Position numbers and translations under genes: made by a program. DNA of 64,000 nt from Homoserinimonas aerilata (lineage in GTDB: Bacteria > Actinomycetota > Actinomycetes > Actinomycetales > Microbacteriaceae). This document shows, piece by piece, positions 8,959-16,847 of the stretch (position 1 is its first letter; every line of letters starts with the position of its first letter). The stretch covers positions 1,736,001 through 1,800,000 of the forward strand of contig NZ_VFOM01000001.1 of assembly GCF_006716125.1 (NCBI RefSeq), read 5' to 3'. The notes under the pieces were generated by a model, which was given only the letters and a program-made list of their open reading frames with translations, was not told where the DNA came from and ran no database searches.

Positions 8959-10569
8959 ATAAATTCTGAAACGGCCGAGACCTCCGCTCCGGCCCCCACC
9001 TCGCAATCCGGCGAGCGCAAGAGCAGCCTCCTGCTGGTCTTCATCGGCCTCATGCTCGCCATGTTCCTCTCCTCCCTCAGCCAGACCGTGCTCAGCGCAG
9101 CAATGCCGACGATGGTCGGCGAGCTCAACGGCGTCGACCACATGCTGTGGATCATGACCGCGTTCATGCTCTCCTCCACGATCATGATGCCCATCTACGG
9201 CAAGATGGGCGACCTCATCGGGCGCAAGAGCCTGCTCATCGCCGCCATCCTCGTGTTCATGGTCGGCTCCGTCATCGGCGCCCTCGCCGGCGACATGACG
9301 ATGATGATCGCGGCCCGCGTCGTGCAGGGCATCGGCGGCGGTGGCCTCATGATCCTGTCGCAGGCGATCATCGCCGACGTCGTGCCCGCCCGCGAGCGCG
9401 GCAGGTACATGGGCATCATGGGCGCCGTCTTCGCCGTGTCATCCGTTGCGGGCCCTCTCCTCGGCGGATGGCTCACCGAGGGCGTCGGATGGCGCTGGAC
9501 GTTCTGGATCAACATCCCCGTCGGACTGCTCGCCCTCGGCGCGGCAGTGTTCCTGCTCCACCTGCCGAAGCACCGCTCCGTGCGCCCGAAGATCGACGGC
9601 TGGGGCATGGCGCTGCTGGCCTTCGCCACGACCTGCCTCGTGCTCGTCGGCTCCTGGGGCGGCAAGGACTTCGCCTGGGACTCGATCACCATCCTCGGCC
9701 TCATCGCCGCGACGGTCATCTCCGCTGTCATCTTCGTGCTTGTCGAGCGCAGGGTTGCCGAACCGATCATGCCGCTGCACCTCTTCAAGGACCGCAACTT
9801 CAACCTGACGACGGGCGCCGGCCTTCTTACCGGGATCGCGATGTTCGGCGCGATCGGCTACCTGCCGACATACCTGCAGATGACCTTCGGTGCGGATGCC
9901 ACGCAGGCCGGCCTGCTCATGATCCCGATGATGGGTGCGCTGCTGATCACCTCGGTCGCCACGGGTTCCCTCGTCAGCCGCTACGGCCGCTACAAATGGA
10001 TGCCCATCGTCGGCGCCGCCATCATCGCCGTGGGTCTCGCGCTGCTCAGCACGATCACGCCCGACATGCCCATCTGGCAGTTCTGCCTGTACCTTGCGGT
10101 GCTGGGCATGGGCCTCGGCACGAGCATGCAGATCCTGGTGCTCATCGTGCAGAACTCGTTCCCGAACAGTGAGGTCGGCACGGCGACCGCGTCGAACAAC
10201 TACTTCCGCCAGATCGGCGGCTCGCTCGGCGGTGCCGTCGTGGGCAGCCTGTTCACGACCCGCCTGGCCGATGAGCTGACGCGCCGATTCGCGGGAATGG
10301 GTGGGGCATCCGGTTCTGCCGACATCAACTCGCTCACACCCGATGGCATCAAGCATCTGCCGGATGCCATCCACCAGCAGATCGTGGAGGGCTACAACGA
10401 GGCCCTCGCGCCGCTGTTCCTGTACATGGTGCCGCTCGCCATCCTCGCCTTCGTGCTGCTGCTCTTCGTGAAGGAGAAGCCGCTCGCGACGACCATCGAG
10501 CGCGACATCATGCCCGATTCGGTGGCGGAGGGCCAGCTGCTCATCACGTCGAGCCAGAAGACCGTCTGA
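8953..10569 (+). CDS. MFS transporter, DHA2 family, 14 TM (multidrug-exporter type)
   Basis: This is an exporter of about 538 residues. It has the loop motif GKMGDLIGRKSLL after helix 2, the RVVQGIGGGGLMILSQAII motif of drug exporters in helix 4, and the antiporter motif region SSVAGPLLGGWL in helix 5. The loop between the last two helices carries a hydrophilic insert. The frame opens at TTG 8944, but I prefer GTG 8953 because a TATTAT -10 lies just upstream, giving a leaderless mRNA. The gene ends at a bidirectional terminator and is convergent with the BetT remnant. Substrates are unknown; the paired divergent exporters may share a stimulus. Confidence 0.88.
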   Translation: MQINSETAETSAPAPTSQSGERKSSLLLVFIGLMLAMFLSSLSQTVLSAAMPTMVGELNGVDHMLWIMTAFMLSSTIMMPIYGKMGDLIGRKSLLIAAILVFMVGSVIGALAGDMTMMIAARVVQGIGGGGLMILSQAIIADVVPARERGRYMGIMGAVFAVSSVAGPLLGGWLTEGVGWRWTFWINIPVGLLALGAAVFLLHLPKHRSVRPKIDGWGMALLAFATTCLVLVGSWGGKDFAWDSITILGLIAATVISAVIFVLVERRVAEPIMPLHLFKDRNFNLTTGAGLLTGIAMFGAIGYLPTYLQMTFGADATQAGLLMIPMMGALLITSVATGSLVSRYGRYKWMPIVGAAIIAVGLALLSTITPDMPIWQFCLYLAVLGMGLGTSMQILVLIVQNSFPNSEVGTATASNNYFRQIGGSLGGAVVGSLFTTRLADELTRRFAGMGGASGSADINSLTPDGIKHLPDAIHQQIVEGYNEALAPLFLYMVPLAILAFVLLLFVKEKPLATTIERDIMPDSVAEGQLLITSSQKTV

Positions 10570-10582
10570 GCCTTCACCCTTC

Positions 10583-10616
10583 AGAGATCCGGATGCGACA
10601 CCGCATCCGGATCTCT
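10583..10616. terminator. Bidirectional terminator hairpin
   Basis: A perfect 15-bp stem (AGAGATCCGGATGCG, 10583-10597, with 10602-10616) and a 4-nt loop lie between the convergent stops at 10569 and 10627. Confidence 0.8.
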
Positions 10617-10626
10617 TCTGGTCGCA

Positions 10627-11303
10627 TCAGTCGCGGTCGTCGTCGAGCTCTTCTATGGCATCCGCGTCCTCCGGGATGACCGGCAGCGGGGCCGTCGCCG
10701 GCGGCATGCGAGGCGTGAGCACCGATGCGGTGTCGGTCTCCGTCGAGTAGGTGAGGAACGCGAGGTGCGCCTCGTATCGGTCGAGTACATCGTCGATCAC
10801 CTGCTGTCTCGTGAGCCCCATGAGGTCGTAGCCGCCTGAGCCGGTCTGCGTGAACACCTCGAGGCGGAAATAGACATCGGTCTCGCGCGACATGCGGCCG
10901 GTGAACATCGGCACGGGTGCCTCGACGACGGCGACCTGGTAGTGGAAGGCGCGGAACGAGTCCATCGACACCCGCAGCACCGGCTCCTCGATACCGGTCG
11001 AGCCGGCCATGGTGCTCTGCTCCACCTGGTAGCCCTGATTGCGGAACTCGGTGGCGACATCGTCGAGCGCGGGGCGCACGACGCGGTCGAGGAACTGCGC
11101 GACCTGGCGCTGTGACGGGAATGCGCGCATCCGCTCGAGTCGCTGAGTCCACGACCGCTCCGGCACATGGCCGCCGCTCGGTGCCACCGAAGCGGCTGCG
11201 CTCGAGCGGCGGAGGGGGGGTTCACCCCGGGTGAGGGCTCGCGCCCGGGCGATGCCTCATTCTGGGTTGCGTCGTGCTCCTCGTCGGACTGCTCAGATGC
11301 CAT
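10627..11303 (-). pseudogene. BetT-type choline transporter, C-terminal cytosolic domain only (remnant, possible frameshift)
   Basis: The frame 10627-11187 encodes 186 residues that match the C-terminal regulatory tail of BetT-type BCCT choline transporters: SWTQRLERMRAFPSQRQVAQ, then the RRPALDD-like stretch VVRPALDDVATEFRNQGY, and YDLMGLTRQQVIDDVLDRYE. None of the roughly 12 membrane helices of a BCCT carrier is encoded upstream. A better-placed start with a GAGGAG site exists at ATG 11303 in another frame. The two frames would join if the seven-base G run at 11214-11220 had one more base. Either this is a degraded transporter, a stand-alone soluble domain starting at GTG 11187, or a phase-variable or miscalled homopolymer. 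A 3' terminator is present. Confidence 0.6.
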
Positions 11304-11398
11304 CTGGCGCCATCTCCTCAGCGGGCCTGTGATGCAGCCCGGGATTCATCGTGTCATGCCCCGACACGGTGATGCGCCCGACAGGCAAGAATGGTCGG

Positions 11399-12061
11399 AT
11401 GGCGGAGTCGACGATCAGAGGCGGCGCGGGCGCCCGCGTCGACACCGAGATCGAGGTGAAGCGTTCGCGCTTCCTCTGCCGCCTCGTGCGCGTCGAGACG
11501 GAGGAGGCGGCGCGGGCCGCCGTCGAGCTGGCGCGCAGGGAGCACTGGGACGCCCGCCACCACTGTTCCGCATTCATCCTGGGCGCATCCGTGCTCCCCG
11601 GCCAGATTCGCCGTTCGAGCGACGACGGCGAGCCCTCCGGCACCGCCGGCGCACCCATGCTCGACGCGCTCGCGGGCCGCGGCCTCATCGACTGCGTCGC
11701 CGTCGTGACCCGCTATTTCGGTGGCGTGCTGCTGGGTGCGGGTGGCCTGGTGCGGGCATATTCGGATGCGGTGCTCACCGCAGTCGACGAAGCGCACGCC
11801 ACGAACAGGCTCGTCGAGCGCGCCCGCCGCGAACTGTTCGCGCTGCCGCTCTCGCACGCCGACGCCGGACGTGTGGAGGCCGAACTACGCCAGCGCGGCG
11901 TGGGCGTGCTGGGCACGGAGTACGGCTCCCGGGCCGTCGTGCGGCTGACCGGCGACGGCGAGGAGGTCGCGGCGATCGTGGCCGCCGCGACGGCCGGGGC
12001 GGGCAGGCTGGAGCCGCTCGGCACCGAATGGGTCGACGTGGAGCCGACCGGCCGCGCCTGA
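11399..12061 (+). CDS. YigZ/IMPACT family protein
   Basis: This 220-residue protein of the UPF0029/IMPACT N-terminal family (YigZ in E. coli, YvyE in Bacillus) shows the diagnostic blocks HHCSAFILG, SSDDGEPSGTAGAPML and VVTRYFGGVLLGAGGLVRAY, followed by the C-terminal alpha/beta DUF1949-like domain. Family members are thought to act around translation or stress, but the molecular role is not settled. I use ATG 11399, which begins just before the conserved domain. It is divergent from the BetT remnant and followed by the two fluoride-channel genes. Confidence 0.88.
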   Translation: MAESTIRGGAGARVDTEIEVKRSRFLCRLVRVETEEAARAAVELARREHWDARHHCSAFILGASVLPGQIRRSSDDGEPSGTAGAPMLDALAGRGLIDCVAVVTRYFGGVLLGAGGLVRAYSDAVLTAVDEAHATNRLVERARRELFALPLSHADAGRVEAELRQRGVGVLGTEYGSRAVVRLTGDGEEVAAIVAAATAGAGRLEPLGTEWVDVEPTGRA

Positions 12062-12145
12062 CACCGCACCCGGCCGCGCTGCCCTGCGATACTGGCGTGT
12101 GGGCATCCGTGCCCTGCCAGCCCCCGCAGCCCGGAACAGGCCAGA

Positions 12146-12595
12146 ATGACAGCTCACGCACCAGCCGACCACCCCCGGCCGCTGCACCTGCGCGTCTCCT
12201 CCATCGCCCTCGTCGCCGTCGGCGGCGCCATCGGCACGGCGGCCCGCGAGGGGCTCACCCTTGCGCTCCCCGTCGTCGCATCGATCCCGCTCGCGATCCT
12301 CGTCGCCAACCTCATCGGCGCTTTCCTTCTGGGCCTGCTGCTCGAGGCACTCATCCGCGCCGATGCGACGGCGCCCACCGCGACGAGGCTGCGGCTGTTC
12401 GCCGGAACGGGAGCGCTCGGCGGCTTCACCACCTACAGTGCGCTCGCCACCGACACCGCCCTGCTGCTCGCATCCGGCACCACCATGGGCACGGGAGCGC
12501 TGTATGCCTGCGCCACCGTCGTGTTCGGCGGGCTCGCCACCTGGGCCGGGATCGTCGTGGGCGCGCGACGCACAGCCGCAGGAGGTGCCCGGTGA
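12146..12595 (+). CDS. crcB: Fluoride channel FluC/CrcB, subunit 1
   Basis: FluC proteins are four-helix membrane channels that export fluoride. This 149-residue copy has the conserved VGGAIGTAAREGL start, VANLIGAFLLG in helix 2 and GALGGFTTYSALATDT (about residues 91-106), which carries the Phe and Thr/Ser pore residues. The stop overlaps the GTG of the second copy (GTGA), so the two are translationally coupled and probably form a heterodimeric channel, as is common in Gram-positive bacteria. I see no fluoride-riboswitch signature in the 84 bp upstream. Confidence 0.93.
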   Translation: MTAHAPADHPRPLHLRVSSIALVAVGGAIGTAAREGLTLALPVVASIPLAILVANLIGAFLLGLLLEALIRADATAPTATRLRLFAGTGALGGFTTYSALATDTALLLASGTTMGTGALYACATVVFGGLATWAGIVVGARRTAAGGAR

Positions 12596-12972
12596 CTCCC
12601 CTGCTGTTCGTTCTCGTCTCCGTCGCTGGCGGGCTCGGCGCCGCCTGCCGCCTGCTCGTCGACGGCGCGCTGCGCCCGCTCTCGAAGCGGATGCCCGCCG
12701 GCACCTGGGTCGTGAACGTCTCCGGTTCGCTGCTGCTCGGCCTGCTGACCGGGCTGGCGATCGCGGGCACCCTCCCCGCCGAATGGCATCTCGTTCTCGG
12801 CGCCGGGTTCCTCGGCGGCTACACCACCTTCAGCACGGCCAGCTTCGAGACGGTGCGGATGCTGCAGCAGCGCCGCCCACTCGCCGCCGTCGCGAACGGG
12901 CTCGGCATGCTGGCTGCGAGCACACTCGCCGCGGGCTTGGGTCTCTGGGCGGGCGCCCTCATCGCCGGCTGA
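12592..12972 (+). CDS. crcB: Fluoride channel FluC/CrcB, subunit 2
   Basis: This second 126-residue FluC subunit starts at GTG 12592, preceded by the strong ribosome-binding site AGGAGGTG inside the end of the first subunit. Conserved motifs are GGLGAACRLLVDG, TWVVNVSGSLLLG (the Asn of helix 2) and GFLGGYTTFSTASFE. Four membrane segments are evident. Pairing with the preceding gene suggests an antiparallel heterodimer. A terminator hairpin follows and is shared with ssrA on the other strand. Confidence 0.93.
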   Translation: MTPLLFVLVSVAGGLGAACRLLVDGALRPLSKRMPAGTWVVNVSGSLLLGLLTGLAIAGTLPAEWHLVLGAGFLGGYTTFSTASFETVRMLQQRRPLAAVANGLGMLAASTLAAGLGLWAGALIAG

Positions 12973-13009
12973 GCAGCCCCGCCGGCCGGTTCCACGCCAC
13001 CAACGACAA

Positions 13010-13038
13010 GGAGGGGCCGCCCACCGGGCGACCCCTCC
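13010..13038. terminator. Bidirectional terminator between crcB and ssrA
   Basis: GGAGGGG-c-CGCCC-acc-GGGCG-a-CCCCTCC forms a 12-bp stem with one internal mismatch and a 3-nt loop. It lies after the crcB stop and, on the other strand, 48 nt past the mature tmRNA 3' end. Confidence 0.75.
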
Positions 13039-13086
13039 CTGCATTCGACAGCGCGCGACGACGAGCGTGGCCCTCACGAGCACAGG

Positions 13087-13460
13087 TGGTGGAGATGCGG
13101 GGAATTGAACCCCGGTCCACTGCTGTGGTCATATGCCTTCTACGGGTGTATTCAGCGAAATCGTTCTACTCGGCTCCGGAATTTGCCACTGACAGCTAAA
13201 CCGACAAGCCCAGCCAGAGTGCAAGTCCCCCGTAGCCCTCAGGCGTAACTACGGAGCAATCTCTCTAGATGACGTCAGGAACCGGATCGAGAGCATCCCC
13301 GGGCTGACGGACTTTTTAGTGCGCTCGCTTAGGCAGCGAGGGCGAAGTCAGTGCGTGATTTATTGGCACTTATAGTTTGCAACCATCGTTTACGAGATAA
13401 GGCTGCATCCTCGACCCGCTTCTCACAATCACGCAGGCAATGTCGAAACCGATCATCCCC
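13087..13460 (-). ncRNA. ssrA: Transfer-messenger RNA (tmRNA)
   Basis: The minus strand reads GGGGATGATCGGTTTCGACA at the 5' end and GGTTCAATTCCCCGCATC...CCACCA at the 3' end, the two halves of the tRNA-like domain. The T-arm and CCA are encoded, giving a 374-nt molecule. The internal tag frame is GCC...TAA at 13329-13367 and encodes ANKSRTDFALAA, ending in the ALAA degron. Between tag and 3' end lie the GC-rich pseudoknot segments. tmRNA rescues stalled ribosomes with SmpB, whose gene is about 0.8 kb away. A TTGACA sequence at 13510-13505 on the minus strand could be the -35 of the precursor promoter. Confidence 0.97.
13329..13367 (-). CDS. tmRNA tag-peptide reading frame
   Basis: Twelve codons and TAA within tmRNA: resume codon GCC, then ANKSRTDFALAA. 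The C-terminal ALAA is the usual Clp-protease recognition tail. Confidence 0.9.
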   Translation of the reverse strand, partial: ANKSRTDFALAA

Positions 13461-13652
13461 ATGCGTGCTCGCGACGAGCGGTTCGTTGTCGCGCGCTGTT
13501 GAATTGTCAAAATGCACCGTCACCGATGCAGCCTCCTATCTTATGTCGAAACTGCGGATGTCGCCAGTGCGAAGGAGGAAACAGCTCACGTGAGCCCGGG
13601 GCGCGCCGAGGCCACATGTGTGACCCGAATGGGGGGCCAATGCTCGCTAGTA

Positions 13653-13720
13653 TCTCTGAGGGTAAATCGGCATCGGTCACGCCGAGCACCCTCTCGAACC
13701 CGAACCCGTGACCTCAGAGA
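13653..13720 (+). promoter_or_regulatory. Putative promoter and 5' UTR inverted repeat before the lipoprotein gene
   Basis: TAGTAT at 13648-13653 resembles a -10. Just downstream, TCTCTGAGG (13653-13661) is mirrored perfectly by CCTCAGAGA (13712-13720), with the second arm ending ten bases before the start codon. In RNA this would close a ~50-nt loop and place the GAGG ribosome-binding region next to a stem. No known riboswitch is recognised. The rest of the 270-bp gap between tmRNA and this gene holds nothing I can identify. Confidence 0.35.
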
Positions 13721-13730
13721 AAGAGGACGA

Positions 13731-14234
13731 GTGTCCCCCCGCATCCTGTTGAAGAAGTCCCCCGCCGCCGTGCTCGCCGCAGCCGCAATACTCTCCCTCA
13801 CCCTCAGCGGCTGCAGCATGATGCAGCAGCTGAGTGACATCACCGAAGGCAAGGAGGACGTCTTCTCGCTGACTCTCGGCCACTGCTTCGACGACGGCGA
13901 CCTGAACGCCGACGAGGTCACCTCCGTGAAGATGCCCGAATGCACCGAGACCCACGACAACGAGGTCTACCACCTCTACGACGTGAGCGACGCCGACTTC
14001 GCCGAATACGACGCGGATGCGCTCATGAGCGAAGCCGACCTCAGCTGCCTGCCCGAATTCGAGGACTTCGTCGGAACATCCGAACTCGACACGAGCCTCT
14101 ACTACAGCTACTTCGTGCCCGGCGCCGACAGCTGGGCCGACGGCGACCGCGAGATCCTCTGCTTCGCCTACGACACCAACGGCCCCATCGATGAGCCGCT
14201 CGGAGGCAAGGGTGCCGACTACCCGCTCAGCTAG
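13731..14234 (+). CDS. Lipoprotein with septum-formation-type domain
   Basis: This 167-residue protein starts at GTG 13731 after an AAGAGGA site. It has a signal peptide ending in the lipobox LSGC, so it should be a lipid-anchored surface protein. The mature part resembles the actinobacterial septum-formation domain family (PF13845 type), with GHCFDDGDLN, PECTETHDNEVYHLYDV and a second cysteine pair (LSCLPEFEDF, ILCFAYDTN). It is strongly acidic. The role is unknown; the family name comes from an association with septation. It is convergent with smpB, with 18 bp between stops. Confidence 0.7.
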   Translation: MSPRILLKKSPAAVLAAAAILSLTLSGCSMMQQLSDITEGKEDVFSLTLGHCFDDGDLNADEVTSVKMPECTETHDNEVYHLYDVSDADFAEYDADALMSEADLSCLPEFEDFVGTSELDTSLYYSYFVPGADSWADGDREILCFAYDTNGPIDEPLGGKGADYPLS

Positions 14235-14252
14235 AAGCCGCAGGCGCAGCTG

Positions 14253-14732
14253 CTATTCGCCCATGTTCTTTCGCGACGACATGGCCCGCTGCGCCTCGCG
14301 GTTGTCCTGCCGTTCGCGCAGCGTCTGCCGCTTGTCGTACTCGCGCTTGCCCTTCGCGACCGCGAGCTCGACCTTCGCACGGCCGTCGGAGAAGTACAGC
14401 TGGAGCGGCACAAGCGTGTAGCCGCCCTCCTTCACCTTGTTGTGGATCTTCACGATCTGCGCCTTGTGCAGCAGCAGCTTGCGCTTGCGCCGCGGCGGGT
14501 GATTCGTCCACGAACCGCCCGTGTATTCGGGAATGTGCACGGCATCCAGCCAGGCCTCACCGCGGTCATCGATGAACGCGTAGCCGTCGACGAGGCTCGC
14601 CCGGCCGGCGCGCAGCGACTTCACCTCGGTGCCCGTCAGGACCAGGCCGGCCTCGTAGGTGTCCTCGACCGTGTAGTCGTGGCGCGCCTTACGGTTCGTC
14701 GCGACGACCTTCTGGCCATTCTCCCTGGGCAC
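14253..14732 (-). CDS. smpB: SsrA-binding protein SmpB
   Basis: SmpB binds tmRNA and brings it to stalled ribosomes. I start the 159-residue protein at GTG 14732, giving [20 protein letters not shown], the standard actinobacterial N-terminus, with GGAG six bases upstream. Downstream come [29 protein letters not shown] and the C-terminal basic tail [16 protein letters not shown] that enters the mRNA channel. It is downstream of ftsX, in the common ftsE-ftsX-smpB order, and near ssrA. Confidence 0.96.
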   Translation of the reverse strand: MPRENGQKVVATNRKARHDYTVEDTYEAGLVLTGTEVKSLRAGRASLVDGYAFIDDRGEAWLDAVHIPEYTGGSWTNHPPRRKRKLLLHKAQIVKIHNKVKEGGYTLVPLQLYFSDGRAKVELAVAKGKREYDKRQTLRERQDNREAQRAMSSRKNMGE

Positions 14733-14833
14733 GATAATCTCCAAAACCAATCCCCCGCCTCGTGCGGGGAGCCAGCCAGTCTATCCTGCCGGGCGACAGC
14801 TCCGGATGCGACGGGCACGGATGCCCACAGGCA

Positions 14834-15741
14834 TCAGACCTTCAGGTAGCGGCTGATCGCCACATTCGCGGAGATCCCCGCCAGCACGATGCCCACGGCG
14901 AGAAGGATCGGCACCACAAGCAGCGCCTCCGCCATTCCCACGAACGACGTCGACGACATCAACGACCCCAGATAGCCCTGCACGAAGAAGTGCACGATCG
15001 CCACCGTCGCCGCGCCCGCCAGAGCGGCACCGATCACCGCAGCGATCACACCCTCCAGAATGAACGGAGTCTGGATGAAGCGGTTGGATGCGCCCACCAG
15101 TCGCATGATGCCCAGCTCGCGCCGACGGCTGAACGCACTCAGCCGGATGGTCGTCGCGATCAGCAGAACCGCCGCAACCAGCATCAGCGCCGCGATGCCG
15201 ATGGCCGTGTAACTGGCCGCATTCAACGCGTCGAAGATGGGGTCGAGGTACTTGCGTTGATCGGCGACCTCGTCGACACCGGGCGTGCCCGAGAGCGTCT
15301 CGACCAGAACATCCGCCTGCGTGGGGTCGACCATGTTCACCCAGAACGTCTCCGGCAGGAACTCCGGCGTCACGAACTCGGCGTCAGCGCTGTCGGTGAA
15401 CTGGATGTACTTCTCGTACGCCTCATCGTGGTTCTCGAACACGTAGTGGTCGACGAGCGGCGCGATCTCCGGCGACTTCAGCTTCGCCTCGACCGCCGCC
15501 TTCTGGTCATCCGACGCCTCGGTCGAGTCGCAATTGCCGGTGTCCGTCATCTCCGTGCACATGTACACGGCGACCTGGGCCTTGTCGTACCAGTAGCCCT
15601 TCATCTCGCTGATCTGCATCTGCAGCAGGATGGCGGTGCCCACGAAGGTGAGCGAGATGAACGTCACCAGAACGACGGAGACAACCATCGAGAAGTTGCG
15701 GCGCAGGCCCTGGCCCACCTCCGACATGATCAGACCGAACC

Positions 15742-15745
<4 letters not shown>
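14834..15745 (-). CDS. ftsX: Cell division protein FtsX (permease-like)
   Basis: FtsX is the four-helix membrane partner of FtsE; the complex activates cell-wall hydrolases at the septum. The 303-residue protein has a first helix at about residues 20-42, a large extracellular loop with two cysteines (YMCTEM, GNCDST), and a C-terminal FtsX permease domain with three helices containing [18 protein letters not shown]. Its ATG overlaps the ftsE stop (ATGA, 15742-15745), so the two are translationally coupled. Confidence 0.95.
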
Positions 15746-16521
<776 letters not shown>

Positions 16522-16847
16522 GACCCCTTGAGCCTAGGCGCGAGCAGGCGGCCGGGCAGCAGCGACAGGCCGAGGATGCGAGCAAAGCGGATGCCCGCAA
16601 GGCTTGGTGGGATAGCTCCAAATAATCTGAGCTCGGCCCGTCGGGTATTGACAGTTGCCACACACATTCCCCGAGCGGGTCGCGACCCGCTTCGCCGCTG
16701 TTAGATTCATCGCAAATCACCCGGAGAGATGACCCGGCACGGACTCCAGCGTCGGATGTTCGAAGCAGCCCGGTCATCCGTCACAGCAACGACAGCAGCA
16801 CCCGACGGTCTCACCGGCGCGCCTGAAAATGACAAAGGAGTCACCAG
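16522..16847. other. 326-bp divergent intergenic region between ftsE and the heptad-repeat gene
   Basis: It holds the ftsE promoter region and the promoter of the rightward gene. A TTGACA (16648-16653) has no -10 at normal spacing; TAGATT (16702-16707) is a possible -10 for the rightward gene and is preceded by a perfect 18-bp palindrome. No gene or RNA is recognised here. Confidence 0.5.
16674..16691. promoter_or_regulatory. Perfect 18-bp palindrome AGCGGGTCGCGACCCGCT (putative operator)
   Basis: It lies ten bases upstream of the TAGATT -10-like box and about 155 bp before the rightward start. It has no loop and no T-tract, so it suits a dimeric regulator better than a terminator. Confidence 0.45.

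Noticed and set aside
12062..12145. Fluoride riboswitch before crcB
   Set aside because: No match to the conserved riboswitch core could be found in these 84 bp.
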